NCBI GenBank assembly: GCA_026182355.1
Contig: JAPFBL010000003.1
Span: 496,001 to 560,000, forward strand
Reading direction: 5' to 3'
Origin: Hermatobates lingyangjiaoensis
Taxonomy: Eukaryota > Arthropoda > Insecta > Hemiptera > Hermatobatidae
DNA length: 64,000 bases
This document shows positions 12,311-24,498 of this stretch, piece by piece. Position 1 is the stretch's first letter; every line of letters begins with the position of its first letter. Below the pieces are notes generated by a model. It had not been told where the DNA came from. It ran no database searches and was given only the letters and a program-made list of their open reading frames with translations. The position numbers were made by a program, and so were the translations under genes.

Positions 12311-14620
12311 TTCACCTTGTCATGGTGTTCGGAGGGGGGGTTAACTTGCCTGGGTGGTTGTTCCCTCGAGGCTGGACAGTTTATTTCCTTTGGCTGAATG
12401 AATTTGACCCAATCTATCTAACGGTTTCACCTGTAGCGTGCTCACAATTTTTTTGAAATTCACCACCATACTACATACGCACTTATTATTAAATGAATAA
12501 TAAAAAAAACACAAGAATGGACTTCGGGGAGCTCAAAAACTATAAATTATTTATAGAAAATTAAAAATTGAGATACATAACATAGAAATGATTTGATTTA
12601 TTTTATTGTTTTACTCCTTACTGTTGTAATATTTTTGATTATTGTTTTCCTCAATTTTGTTGGATGTCAAAAACGTTTTTAATTTAAGAGTGGATATTTC
12701 AGAGTTTCATTCAAGCCTGGAAAATTTCTATGTTTGCTTGTTAATGTAATTAACAACTCCTGTTAATGTTGTTAGACTTCATCAGTGTTACCCTTGGTAA
12801 TTCTGGTTATATTGATCTCAGTTCTCTGGAAAGTCCTGTACTGTAACCATTGCTAGTCCTCGAGTGATTTAAAAGATCATAGTCCTTCTTATTCAATTAA
12901 TTGTTACTTTTGTATTTACCATACTAATATTGCACGTTGATACAATACGGTAATACATAAAAATTAATTTTTAAAACCAAATTGTTGTAATTTGTGGACG
13001 ATAGTAAATTCACAAAGCATGACGGGAGTAGGAATTAGGTGACGATACTTTGATGAGGAAGTAGATAGCGATTTAGAATCTTGGCGTTAGCCTGAAAGTA
13101 ATCGGAGATAGTATCTTTCAACAACATCAAGAAAACGTTCAAGCAATTATTAAGAAACACTGACGTTGCATCAACAACTATGTAGGGATTCAAGCAACAT
13201 AATATGAAATGGCATGCAATTACTGTTACGAAGGAGAGGATGGAGACTGCAATAACTCAGTTATCCTGGGGAGGAAATTAAAGCCATTAAAACTAGTGAA
13301 TGTCGGACATAATATTGCTTCAGAAGTATATGGGGTTTATTATTTAACTGGCAGTACAATTTGTACCAAAGAGTCAAGGTTTTGGAAAAATTCTATCGCC
13401 ATTCTATTATAACTTTGATTTTTTTATGTTAAATCATTAGTGTTTAGAAAACAATATATCTTTATGTGAATACTTCTAACATAATATAGGATATCGGTCA
13501 ATTTTTCATATTCAAATCAAACTCTCAAATGCCAATGTTTCTATTTTATTTCCACCCATTTTCACAGCCCTACAAACAGACGAAAAGAAAAACTATGCAT
13601 CAATAAAAAAATATGTAGATAAACAAAATTGAATTATTACAGTGTTTCAAGAGATGAAAGCCTATATAGCTTAATTAAAAACCAATATCAGGACAGGAAT
13701 AAGAAGTAGGAATTTATTGAATAAGAAAACTTAAAGTTTGCATTACTAGAGGAATAATAATATTAAGAGTACAGAACCTTCAAGCATAGTAATTCTAATA
13801 TAATCACAACATTGCATCACTAATGACATATTGGTATCATTAATTAATGATCATTAATTAATTAATTAATGTTATCAAAAACAACATTAATGCATAGCAT
13901 TGACATTAACAAGCAAACATAAAAACAAATTTCGCAATTTTTAACAATTATATGTTTTAACAAGCTATATTCAAAAAATTGATTGCAATATAAACTTTAT
14001 ATATCTCAATTCAACTTCGATATATCACTCCGTAATTAACTGAAGTTTGATCCATTTTCATATGATATATTTCCAGTATTTTCTTTTAATTTGTTGATCT
14101 AGTTTTTCACACACAATTGTGCACTTTTTGCTCCAAACTTTCAAATAAATTTCGTCAGTGAAATTTTACTGTTGCTGCCTTAAATATTAAGATAAATAAC
14201 ATACAATCCAAATACTCAGGAACATTTCTCTTTAATAATAATTTAACCCTTTCTAATTGTTATTTAGACAACATGAACTGCTAATTTTAATCACATTATT
14301 AACTAAATTTTTAATATAATTTAATTCTTCATTTGAGTCATGAGAAGAGTAATAATGCAGAAATCTTCCAGCACAAGTAGGTTTTGTATATCAATCAGTT
14401 AAGAGATTTTCATTTCTACCTCGTATAACTTTCACATCTAAAAATGGGAGGCTTCTATCTTTTTCCTGTTTCACATGCATATTCTAGACGATTGGGAAAA
14501 GAATTAAAAATATTTTACATATGACGTTCCTACCCTTTTTCAATAATTCACAATATATTATATGCAGATAGTTAATCAATTTTGCTTTCGAGTTTAGTTT
14601 GCCAATACAGTTGTTATTAA
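12311..14620. other. AT-rich non-coding
   Basis: A short GC-richer patch (12300-12440, cttcaccttgtcatggtgtt) could be the edge of another repeat. 13850-13870 is an attaattaatg palindromic run. The small frame at 13209-13412 is unsupported. Confidence 0.35.
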
Positions 14621-15110
14621 ACTCAAGAATTACTTTATTGGCAGGAAGGGACAAAGGAGTTCATTAGCAACACTGGAACTGCCAAAAGATTATCACTTAA
14701 GACAGAGAATTATATGACTTTGTTCTTAGGATTGGCTGACGACTAGAGAACCCGGATACACTACCAGTATCATACAGAAAAGTGCTTCAACGCTCGATAT
14801 AGCTAACCTATAGGAACGATATGTGATCAGATGACCATGCTGATGAAGATTAACGACTACCTGGAGCACAATGGGAGAGACTCAGGCCACCCAAGATATC
14901 AGTCATGGTGGACTGGGAATACTATCGCAGATTCTCCTTACAAGCTCTACCTATAAAGAAAGGACTCCGACAATGACTGAGGACATAGGTGTGGAAGTAG
15001 AACCTCTGACAAGATCAATAACGCCCAGTAAACGTAAAGCAGTGGAAACGATTCAGGAACTTCCACAGTCTATCAAGACTTAGGCCCCCATTCTATATAA
15101 AAACGATATC
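14621..15110 (+). pseudogene. Coding-like degenerate block of unknown origin
   Basis: GC content and amino-acid make-up rise here. An open stretch from about 14853 to 15083 encodes GETQATQDISHGGLGILSQ followed by an acidic and basic tail (TEDIGVEVEPLT, TPSKRKAVETIQELPQ) and stops before a cccccattctat flank. The upstream part is open only with stops removed. It looks like a decayed ORF from a mobile element or a retrocopied gene. I do not recognise the family. Confidence 0.3.
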
Positions 15111-15880
15111 CGCAATCTATCGCTTTCATAGATATACTAGAGAGCTGCCATGTTGAAAAATAATAATAATAATAATATACGTAAATTGATAGTACTTAAT
15201 TTAAAATACTGATACATGCGTTACATAAATTCTGGATTGTAGACAATCTAAACCACATTTTAGGTGAATCGGAATTCATTAAAATAAACACGAATATAAT
15301 TCTTAGCAATGAAGGTTATCTAACAATTTAGGGATAATGTCAAAGAAGTTATGGATAATTTAGGGATAAATCAATTAAAAAGAAGAACTCATAACAATTA
15401 CTATTAATCCGTTGATACAAACTTCTTTTGCCAAATAATAAATGAGCCAAACTTTCCTCCTCTGAACAGTTGAACAAAGAAAGTGTGAAAGTTGGAAAAG
15501 TAATTAATAATTATCTTACTTCTTCTTGTTGTTATTATCGCCAATGGAATAAAGTCCAAATGAATGGAACATATCAGGCCTAAACTGGAATATATATAGT
15601 GGATTACATATACCTGTTCAAACCCAGGTATCAACCTGAACCGTTAAGTAGTATTCAGAGGTGATTTTTTCTTAAATTTAATTTTGAATTTATTATTTTT
15701 TATTAATTTTCTGTTCAATTGAATTTTATATTTACAAAGATTCCTTTTATTATTATTATATTTTCCCCCATGTTATTCTTTTTTAACTATTTCTACTACT
15801 TTATTCGTTTTCGTTTTGCCCAACCAGCACATACTCTGTGGCCCAATGGCTTTCATCTTCTCACCACTCAACTTCCTTTT
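15111..15880. other. AT-rich non-coding
   Basis: Contains an (aat)n run at about 15160-15178. Frames at 15404-15634 and 15719-15961 are random or repeat-derived. Confidence 0.4.
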
Positions 15881-15912
15881 CTGGGAACGACCGTTAAAAG
15901 GGTCGAAATATT
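15881..15912 (+). ncRNA. Degenerate hammerhead-like core
   Basis: CTGGGAA replaces CTGANGA. Stem CGACC/GGGTCG and GAAATATT follow. The strong stem II with a broken catalytic box suggests a dead copy. Confidence 0.3.
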
Positions 15913-15958
15913 GAATGTGAGTCCTACTATATGTTTTCCATCCTTCTTTCACAAACTT

Positions 15959-16002
<44 letters not shown>
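15959..16002. repeat. (TA)n microsatellite
   Basis: About 22 uninterrupted TA units between two inverted Penelope-type termini. It produces a spurious YIYIYI frame. Confidence 0.95.
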
Positions 16003-16004
<2 letters not shown>

Positions 16005-16051
16005 AACGATTAAAATAACAGAATACGTAGGAACAGCAAACAACTCACTTC

Positions 16052-16076
16052 AATATTTCGACCTCATCGTCATCAG
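16052..16076 (-). ncRNA. Hammerhead-ribozyme-like core
   Basis: On the minus strand CTGATGA (16070-16076), stem CGA/TCG, AAA, then TATT, with a U.A self-complementary helix III step and U17. The conserved boxes are intact, but stem II is short. Confidence 0.45.
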
Positions 16077-16104
16077 GAGAAGGAGAAGAATATATATATA
16101 TATA

Positions 16105-16894
16105 GCTTGTTTGGAAAGAATACCTGCGTCACTGGTTGTTGAATATCAAAATTTAAACTAACTGAAGCACAATTTTTTTTTAATTTTACCGTTTCTTGAA
16201 ATTTAGATGAGGCTAAAGGGAACCATGCTCTAGTTGTAGAGAATGAAATTTGTAATCACTATCTGTTTATAATATTATCTGTTATTTGTTTTTAAAACAT
16301 TTTGCCATCAATGGTTTTTTGTATCGTTTATCACTAATATCTATCTCATACAGATGTACTAGTTGATATTGACATGATCCTAGGCTTCCACTCAGAACTC
16401 TTGAAAGTGTATTCAACAATTGTCTTATTGGTAAAGCCCTAGCAATGAGCACGACCTGTCAAGTAATCGAAAACTGTGGCTTCTAAAACTATAATTCTGT
16501 TTAATGTAATTTCAATTAAAAATAATGTTAAATTTATTTGCACCAAAACTTTAACAGGGGAAATTTACATGAAATGTAACCTCTCCTTTCAAATTGGATG
16601 AAAATATTTTCATTTCCTCATTTAAGTAGTACAATGGCAACAAAGCCGACACATAGATAGACACACTTTACAAACATAGATATGTATCAATGATATTAAT
16701 AATAATAGTTTAAAATTAAACATTCTGTGAACTACATTCATAATATTCTAATGGCAATGGTTTCAACTTTCATTAACATCATTCACATGATGTGCGAAGT
16801 GAAAAAAAGCTTGCTGAGACGCAGTATAATCTGGAATGTGAAAGCACCAATTTATTATATACTAGCTGACATTAAATAATTGAAATAAAATTAC
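16105..16894. other. Probable intronic AT-rich sequence
   Basis: Lies just downstream (minus sense) of the exon at 16895-16947. No second exon could be identified with confidence. Confidence 0.35.
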
Positions 16895-16947
16895 CTGTCT
16901 GGAGAAACTTTCTAGGGTCAACGAATCACATTTCTGCTTCACGCCAT
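16895..16947 (-). CDS. Short internal exon, phase-compatible with the exon at 35944-36107
   Basis: A 53-nt minus-strand segment bounded by near-consensus splice sites: a pyrimidine tract ending ttctttcttttag upstream and CAG|gtaatttt downstream. It begins with two bases that complete a split codon and ends in phase 0. The exon at 35944-36107 leaves one base (G), and joining the two makes GAT (Asp) followed by GVKQKCDSLTLESFSRQ with no stop. It is therefore plausibly a downstream exon of the same gene across about 19 kb of intron, though other exons may lie between. I do not recognise the peptide. Splice-site quality and phase fit are the evidence. The chance of a spurious 53-nt exon is not negligible. 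Confidence 0.5.
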
Positions 16948-17564
16948 CTAAAAGAAAGAACTTTGGTTAAAAGACCAGCTATTGAAAACAACAATTCCAA
17001 TTGGAAAATAGCAAAATTATATTCTAAAAACAGATAAATAAATAAATATCAAGTTAAATGAAATATAACAAGTGTATTTTGCGAAAAAATTAATATTATA
17101 GTAATAAAGCAGTCTAAAAACTATTAAGAAACTAAAATAAAAATTCATAATAAGATATAACTATTTTGATAGATAACAAACAACTTAATCTCACTCCTTT
17201 GAATTTTTCGAATTCATGGCAGGGATTTAATAGTTCTTGCTCTGAAAAAACTTTACACCTCCTCGGACGAATGTATATTGACCTTCGTCATACCGGTATA
17301 TAGTTTAATATTTAAATTAATATTCTTAAAATTAAAACCAACCCACATTTTTAAAATATTTGATGTAAAAATACTTGGTAACTTATTCCCTTGACAGGAA
17401 CAAAATAAAACTTTTTAATATCTCAAACTAACAACTCTCTAATGAATAAAACAAATGGAACAAAATTATTCGTTAAAAAAAATTTTTTTTCACTAATTAT
17501 AAAGTAACGTAATCAAATAAGTAATAACTGATGAATTTTGCGAGACATTATATTATTTCACTTT

Positions 17565-19330
17565 TTTTTAGCACTTCTATTAACAGATTTGATGGATTTA
17601 CAAGCTTTGAGGTCCCTAAAATCCTTTTTTGAAATTTTGTCGACATGTCTGTGTCTGTGTGGGTGCATGTAAGTCCAAAAGTTTCTTGGAAATACTCCAG
17701 CTCAGACCGTTTAATAAATCTAATTCATTATTTACACAAAGATAGCCTACATACTATAGATGTGGCCTATTATTTGGGGGCAATATTGCATGATGGGAAA
17801 GTCACTTTTTTGGGCAAAATGTGTTTTACACAACATTTCTTTCCTCCTAAAATACTGACTCTAGAGTTTTGGAATTTTGGCGTTATGATGGAAGTAGCAA
17901 AAGCAATTACAGAAAAAATCCTCAGATTTTTAAAATAACTAAAAAAATTGTTTTAAAGAAAATTTAAAAGTGTTCACTAATGCTTGAATCCGAAATCTTT
18001 CAAGAAAGACATACCGTCTGATCAATCGGAATGAAATTATACCTATAAGAAGCACGCTTTTATGGGAATGAGTTGACGAGTTTTTTATTTTAAATAATTT
18101 TACATTACAAAGAAGGGGCATTCTGATATATTTTATGATTTGGGAATGTGATTTCTTAACGGTAAAGGTTAATCCAAGAAAAAACAATTTTGCCATTTAT
18201 AAAGCAATTTAAAAAATTGCTTTTATATTGCTTTTATAATTGCATTTATATGCAATTTATAAAAAAAATTATTAAAATCTAATCACCGCTAAGCTGTAAA
18301 AACCAAAAATTCATTTTCGAATAATAGACCATCTGCTGTACTTGTCGGATTTGTTTACATTTCCGTACATTGTTTACATGGACTTAAAAATATTTTAATT
18401 GAATTGAATAAAATAAAATTGTTATTCAGAGGTTAATTCAAAAATTTGAATGTTTTAATGAGTTAATATATGTAGGAAAAATAAAATTCTTAAGAGTAAA
18501 CAATAAACTCCAATCAACATATAATTTCTGATGAGTTCAATAATATGATGGTTTTGTCAAAAAAAGAGTTAATCTAACAAATCAAATTACAGGTTGCACC
18601 CTTAAACAAAACTTAATGTCAGATATAATTCTTGGTGTGTTTATAAACCCATTGACTTTGTGTTCAATTGAAGTATGGGAAATGTATCTTTTCGTTCTTT
18701 ATTACAGAACGGAGACTAATTTTTAAGCTAGTTCTTCGGTGATTCGATGAAAGATCGATTTTTTCTTCAATTTTACCAAAAATTTCAAAATAGAAACATT
18801 TTGAATCAGGTTTTTTTAATTTTAATTAATGAATGTAGAAGTACATTTACAGTACATTAGTACATTTACAGAAATATTATAAAGGAATAATTAGTGTACG
18901 TATTACATCGACCACAGTTGTGATGACTAAAAGAATGTTCTGTGAGAGGTGTGCTACTCCTATTCTAGTGATCAGTTGTGTATAACCTACTTAATGCTCT
19001 ATACAATGATGGTTGTGATATACAAGGATATGCATAAGACATTTTAATAGAAGAGTAATATATGATGGTACTGTCTTTCAGATCATGCATCATGTTGTCT
19101 ATTATTGTTAAAAGAATGGTAAAGAAGAAATGTCTGAATACAAAACCATCTAAAACAGTCCTTTATGCCTTTTTGAAGGAGAAAAAGATTAATCAAAAAC
19201 TATGACAGTTACGGACACACTCTTGGAGGTTCGTTAGATCAAAGATTCAATTGAAAAAGTCATGGAACACAGGCTAAGGGAACAAAAGCGAAGTTCTGAT
19301 GTGAGATAATTTTGTAAAAAATAAAGTTTT
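17565..19330 (+). mobile_element. Decayed LINE copy with RT remnant
   Basis: Starts with the non-coding head seen at 63545 (tttgaggtccctaaa, GT-rich stretch, gtcactttttt). From about 18900 the RT remnant begins: atacaaggatatgcataag at 19020-19038 reads I-Q-G-Y-A where the RT active site QGYADD is expected. KPSKTVLYAF (19145-19180) and LDQRFNWKSH (19230-19265) follow, matching conserved segments downstream of the RT active site. Stops and frameshifts are frequent, and RNase H is missing. Confidence 0.65.
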
Positions 19331-20084
19331 AACACGAAATCTTACCTTTGGCTTTATAAAGGTATAATTACTGCTGTGGTAAGATTAATCATACAATTGC
19401 ACCGGTTATTTCTTATAAAAAACAAGCATGTATATTGATAAGTGGATCTATCACTATCCGTAATAATTACAGGATTGACTAATAGATTAGTAGCCATCTC
19501 TACTTAGATATTTATATTAAAAATGATTACTTTCCTGTTTATTTTACAAAATGAAAAGGCCTCTGTTAGAGATGAAATATTAAACAAATTAATGAAAAAA
19601 AATGATGGTTTGAACTATATGTTGGTTAGAAACAATGCCCTAGAACGCTTTCTGAAGGATATCAATAAAAGATCTATCTGATATAATGACGAATGATAAA
19701 TTGTTTTCAATGTAAATAATTTGATTTTTACTGATTAGCTGGAAACAAGTAAATGCCTAGGAATCAAGTAGTTGACATTTTCGAAATGGCTGGAACCATA
19801 TAAATATTTTTGTTAAGCCATACAAAAAACAGTACAATTCAGGGATACTTCTCTCTGTAAATATTAAGGCTTTCAATAAACGAGATGTACAATATGACAG
19901 CTATGGACGAGGACTGTAGAAGTCGGATGAGATGTAGGCACTCGGTTTAATAATTTTAATAATATATCAAATTGATCAATGATTTCAAGATTGCATGCCA
20001 CCTTTCAATATTTATAGCCATATGGAAGCAAAGGATACATAACTGGTTAATATAAATGCATGACTGCATTAAAACAAAACAGAA

Positions 20085-20170
20085 AATCAGTTGGTTGTAA
20101 CCGAGTTTGATATTATGTTTACTAATAGTAAAGTTGAGTGCAGGTTACTCCAGATTTTTTTTAATTTGAC
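20085..20170 (+). repeat. aacgagtttgatattatg module downstream of a LINE remnant
   Basis: Contains ccgagtttgatattatg, then agtaaagttgagtgcagg, then ttactccaga with a T run. It is shared with 4793-4860, 34868-34945, 41440-41490, 45020-45075 and, inverted, 40640-40695. Confidence 0.6.
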
Positions 20171-20189
20171 AAAAACAAATATAATGTTT

Positions 20190-21450
20190 TATAGCTTTGC
20201 ACCTAAACTTAAATACTTCAAACCTAATTTACTATTCCACGAAACGTCATAGCGGTTGCTGTTGTACTGGATCCTTAAACGACATTCTTGTTGGAGGATT
20301 ATCGGCTAGAAGAACTCAAGGAGTTACCCTTGAGTTCGGTTTGGTATATTTGACGTTGATGGGGTTGACTCTGGTTCGATTATTGAGGTTATAGGTATAG
20401 GTGTGAGTTCAATATGTTTAGCTGGTTGCTGAATATTAACGTCAGTGGAGTGGTGTTGTCAAGATGTTGCTTGATGATATAACCATCGTCTAATTTAACA
20501 ACGTAATGGAGGTTCCCAAGCACTCAACGATACCGCCATCCAAAGCTTTGATGATTAATAGTTACGATTGTTTCACGAGTCTCACCTAGTTTAAATTGGC
20601 CAGTACTTGATGTGGGTTGGTTGCTGGAATTTCTCCATTCCGACGGCTGATCAAACTTATTACGGATGGCGGACAAGAAACAATTTCTGAAGGTGTATTA
20701 TCGTTAGTAGGTGAAATTCAAGGTATAAATAAAATTCTTCGTTTCATCACTGGCTCAGATTCATTTTTGAATCTGACTGGCTCAGTCATATCTTTGAGTT
20801 TATTCTTGACGAACTGGACGAAACCTACATGACTTAAAAGTCGAATTAACAAGTCATTGCTGTATTTCATAAAACTATAAATTTCTTATTTGAATGTGGT
20901 AACATTATCACTAACCACCTCCATTATGCTGTAACAGCTTACATAAATGTGCAAGAACTGGAGATTTCTGAAGGTTGGCTTTTGGGAACATAAACTTCGA
21001 GAGATTTTGAGAAGGAATCGATACAGATGAAAAGTGACTGTTCCCGCTAGAGCTAGCATTTTCCTTCTTGTATATCTTAGATAATAGATTTTTACATTGG
21101 TATGTAGATTACTTTCACGGAGTTTTTTAAAGATCAATCTAAGTAGTTTCTTTCACTTTCTTATGTGTCACCTTGAATTACAATGTCGTAGAAATACGCC
21201 ACTGTACTGCCACTGATCAAGGACGATTTGGTCGATAAGTTAATGGAAAATACTGGCAGCTACTTTAAATCATAATATAGACCTATAACTAGATAACAGC
21301 CTCTGTTTCCTCACAAGGTTCAGATACATCGATTTTCTTGACTATATCCTGTTTGGTTAACGGGTCAATGCAACAATTTGCAGCTGATGTTAATTCGTGT
21401 GGTATTTTCCGGGGTTTTATGTAAACAGGTTTAACATCTAGATCATTAAA
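20190..21450 (-). mobile_element. Decayed Ty3/gypsy LTR retrotransposon: integrase core and C-terminal domain
   Basis: On the minus strand near 21000, IDSFSKSLEVYVPKSQPSE matches the integrase core around its first aspartate (D-x-x-S-K-x-x-E-V). At 20893-20925 EVVSDNVTTF matches the second aspartate segment (VSDNGTTF, with Gly changed to Val). At 20450-20590 VLGNLHYVVKLDDGYIIKQH matches the SH3-like C-terminal domain common in gypsy integrases. A charged C-terminal tail runs to about 20200. The pieces lie in correct order but different frames with stops. I find no LTRs and no clear RT. It is dead, and the short ORFs here are its fragments or shadows. Confidence 0.75.
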
Positions 21451-21459
21451 TTACCCAAT

Positions 21460-22855
21460 ACTATTATATAACCAGTGCTACAATACACAATTATAGTGAG
21501 TAACCTTATTGTTAGGTGTCACTATTTCGTGAGTTGGATAAAAGGGTATTTAGATCATTGATTTCGATAATGTCTAATAATAAATACCACTTTCAACTCA
21601 TGTTTTCGATTTGTTGTGGCGTTCATAACACGATTTTATTAAGTTATCATTCAGACATTCACATCACTGCGTGGTAGAAAGATGATACAGCTATAGTCAC
21701 AAAAGCGAGTGTTATCGTAAATCAGTTTACAAATGTATACTTTTAAAAAAAACTCTTATGATTGTATTGCCTTTTTACAATATCCAGTATGATCCGGAAT
21801 CACACTCTATTCACACAAGTAGAATTCTACCAACGACCAACGAATATATCCGCACACTATAGTGCACGTCGTAACTAGCAGTTCCAGGCCAGAGGCCTTC
21901 TACTGCTTGCTTACTGTGCTACTATAACTTGGAATGTCAGTAATTCATGTCAGATGTTGAATTCTGTTACAGTCAAATGGCTATTATGGCGATTTTATAG
22001 TAAGGAGGGAGATATACTTTTTCCACATGACTACTCGAGTTGTTAGACTGGTTGTACCTCTGCTAGAATTCGTACGTGTACCATGAGTGAGTTCATATGT
22101 ATATTGTTACACATTATAAACTATTTTATTTGAAGATTATGATAATTCAATAGACTGACTATTTTTTAAAAGTAACTATCTTTCACATTGGTTGCTAAAC
22201 AAACGTTCACAATATCTGAATCAAACAGACCTCCACCTATTATAAGAATGGAGGTAAATTACTCTTCACATTTTTCGCCTGGGCAATTCCAATCTCAGGA
22301 CAATGTAGGTTCTTACATGCAGTGACATAGAAACTGGTTCACCTTATTTTTGAGTTCTTAATAGAAATTTATATTACCCACTAAGTATTGGTTCTACGAG
22401 TTAGCTAAGTTTTTAAAAGTTTGACTAGTTGTTGATATGTCTTATCCCCACGATCATTTGGTTATGTTAAATTACACAGAAGTTGATTGTATTACGAGTA
22501 ATACTAATGACCAATACATACATGTTGGCTAAGTAAAACAACTATGATTTTTAATCAAAAACAAAAATTATTACCTTAACGGCAAAAATTAAAACTATCA
22601 TCTTTAGGATTAAAATAATCAAAATTCAGTAAATTATGTTATTAAACACATGGGTTTGGTGTTGTGTTGAGCCATGTATCTGAATAAGTTGTATACATTT
22701 ATTCTGTTTTGTAAGATTTTAGATAATTGTCAAGGCATGATTAATCCAGGTATTGATAACAAGACAATCAGATAGGTGGATAATACTGTAACATAAGTTT
22801 AATAGACTCCATTATTGTTGAGTCTCATAAGAGACTCATACCTACAAACCAACAT
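21460..22855. other. AT-rich non-coding with a dispersed repeat at about 21825-21900
   Basis: taccaacgaccaacgaat and tatagtgcacgtcgtaac followed by a cag...aggcc segment recur at 36310-36390 and partly at 1943-1985. The family is not recognised. Confidence 0.45.
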
Positions 22856-22861
22856 ATATAA

Positions 22862-23030
22862 ATGATCAAACCACAAAATGAAATGGGAAAACAAGACTAA
22901 GATCTTTCAACCGTAACAAGCGGTCTTTGTCAGAGTCCGCTGACTCTGTACTGTAGTTGGGTTTTTGATCGCTTGTTACGGTTGAAAGATCTTAGTCTTG
23001 TTTTCCCATTTCATATTGTGCTTTGATCAT
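22862..23030. mobile_element. Near-perfect inverted Penelope-type mini-unit
   Basis: Arms 22862-22922 and 22970-23030 are reverse complements at 59 of 61 positions, separated by 47 bp. Each contains gcttgttacggttgaaagat and runs outward to atcat. The right arm abuts a TA-rich tract. The unit is about 170 bp, has no ORF, and is young by arm identity. Confidence 0.75.
22901..22933 (-). ncRNA. Hammerhead-ribozyme-like core
   Basis: On the minus strand CTGACAA (one change from CTGACGA), stem ACCG/CGGT, GAAAGATC. The opposite arm has lost the CTGACGA box through a 12-base deletion. Confidence 0.4.
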
Positions 23031-23069
23031 ATATATATATAAATATATATATATTATATATATATTATA
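23029..23069. repeat. TA-rich microsatellite
   Basis: Imperfect (TA)n between two inverted Penelope-type units. Confidence 0.85.
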
Positions 23070-23070
23070 A

Positions 23071-23195
23071 CAGTGACACATAAAAACAGAAACACAACAA
23101 AGACTCACTTATTCAATATTTTCGACCGTAAAATTAGGCGGTCGAAATATTGAATAAGTGAGTCTTTGGTTTTATTCTTCTTCTATGTGTCACTG
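23071..23195. mobile_element. Hairpin-forming inverted mini-unit
   Basis: Outer ends cagtgacacata (23071) and tatgtgtcactg (23184-23195) and inner arms 23102-23128 / 23140-23165 are reverse complements, with about 11 bp at the centre. The arms carry cggtcgaaatattgaa, the 3' half of a hammerhead-like core, but no CTGANGA box. TA-rich tracts lie on both sides. Confidence 0.65.
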
Positions 23196-23294
23196 CTTAT
23201 ATTTAATTGTTATATTTGTCCTGCCGGACCGTTTTTCGTTTATCATGGATATATATATATAATATATATATAATATATAATATATTATAATATA

Positions 23295-23640
23295 TGAGAT
23301 TGATAATTTAAACGGCCTATAGTTTTCACCTTTAATTTAATTTCTTGGATAACTTTTCCAAAAGCCCTTAAGAGTCTTTTTTAAAATATAACGAGGAACT
23401 ATGTACATCAACTCACCATACGTTTTGGTTTTCAATGATTATATTTCTTCCGACGTTTGGGTCGTCTTCGACCATCTTCAGGGTGTAAAACGTATATACA
23501 TTATCTTAAAACCTATTGAACATTGTTTAAAACATTGATGCACCTAGTTCCTCGTGAATTTAAAAGACTCTGAAGGGCTTTGGAAAAGTTATCCAAGAAA
23601 TTAATAAAAAAAAACAATAGGCCGTAAATTCAATCTCACA
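23295..23640. mobile_element. Inverted mini-unit with long arms around a hammerhead-like core
   Basis: Arms of roughly 105-115 bp (23295-23410 and 23536-23640) are diverged reverse complements (tttcttggataacttttcca matches well). The approximately 125-bp centre holds a minus-strand core. TA-rich tracts lie at 23247-23294 and 23676-23710. No ORF is present. Confidence 0.7.
23452..23481 (-). ncRNA. Hammerhead-like core with a broken GAAA box
   Basis: Minus strand CTGAAGA (23475-23481), strong stem GGTCG/CGACC with loop AAGA, then CAAACGTC where GAAACGTC is expected. A single-base loss of the catalytic G would inactivate it, while the stem and cleavage triplet GTC remain. Confidence 0.45.
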
Positions 23641-24001
23641 TGTATTTACAAAGGACTGTTTCCTAAATTTTGAATATATATATATATATATAATATATAT
23701 ATATAATTATATGTAGTAACTATTGTTGGTAGCAGGTCATTCCTTACTTGAGCACAACACAACATTCACTCGTCTCTACTGGGTAGATTGCACATTGCCA
23801 ATAAGTACTCTGATTCATTGTTTCTCAGCCGTGGACCTCGAATGTGCTCGAAAGTTAAACAAGATCAAAATTTGTTTCATTTCATTTGAGAATTTAACAT
23901 ATTTCTTAACACTGTGATTATATTCAAGTATTTTGCTTACACTAACACAATTTACTTAATATTAGTTAAAGTATGAATTCCGTTTTTCAAAAATATGTAG
24001 A

Positions 24002-24498
24002 ATTGTAGGCAACGTTCCCTCTAAATTTTCATGTATCTGCGCACACACACAAGCTCTCTGAGGAGACTACGGACCACAGTGCGTGATATATATACATTAC
24101 TCACAAAAAAATTGTAATTTCTATGGTCTTGAAATATGATCAATGAAATTAAAAAATGTCTTGTCTAAAAAACAAAAGTGATTATAGGAAGTTTTTTAAA
24201 AATAAATTATTTTGCAATTTTTTTTCTTGATTTTATATTGGATCCTATTGAATTTAAAAAAATAATAAACTAGAAAAAAAGCACATTTCACGATTGTACT
24301 AAGTTGATAACATAAGAAAAATGGTGTATTTTACATTTCAAAATTCTACTTCGTTTTTTTCAAAGGTTAGACTTTTTTTTTTTTTGGCGACTGTATATTG
24401 ACTTTTTTTGTGCGCTGGATTAGTTTTGTTGTGTGCAGAGTATGTGCGAGCAGTTCACGATTGCACGCACAACATCAACAGGGAACGTTGATTGTAGG
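24002..24498. mobile_element. Short non-autonomous hAT transposon (24010-24490) with 8-bp duplication
   Basis: Ends CAACGTTCCCT (24010-24020) and its reverse complement (24480-24490) form an 11-bp terminal inverted repeat. It is flanked by the exact 8-bp duplication attgtagg (24002-24009 and 24491-24498). The 8-bp duplication and 'gttccctct' end are typical of hAT elements. At 481 bp with no transposase, it must be moved in trans. Confidence 0.85.

Larger units (their letters stand above)
15881..16090. mobile_element. Inverted Penelope-type termini around a (TA)n tract
   Basis: About 15895-15925 (ggtcgaaatattgaatgtga) and 16040-16062 on the minus strand (ggtcgaaatattgaagtga) are reverse-complement ends facing each other across (TA)n. 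The same ggtcgaaatattgaa motif occurs twice at 23102-23165. Confidence 0.6.

Noticed and set aside
13800..13910. CRISPR-like or replication-origin palindromes
   Set aside because: attaattaatg runs are simple AT-rich low complexity in a eukaryotic context, with no spacer structure.
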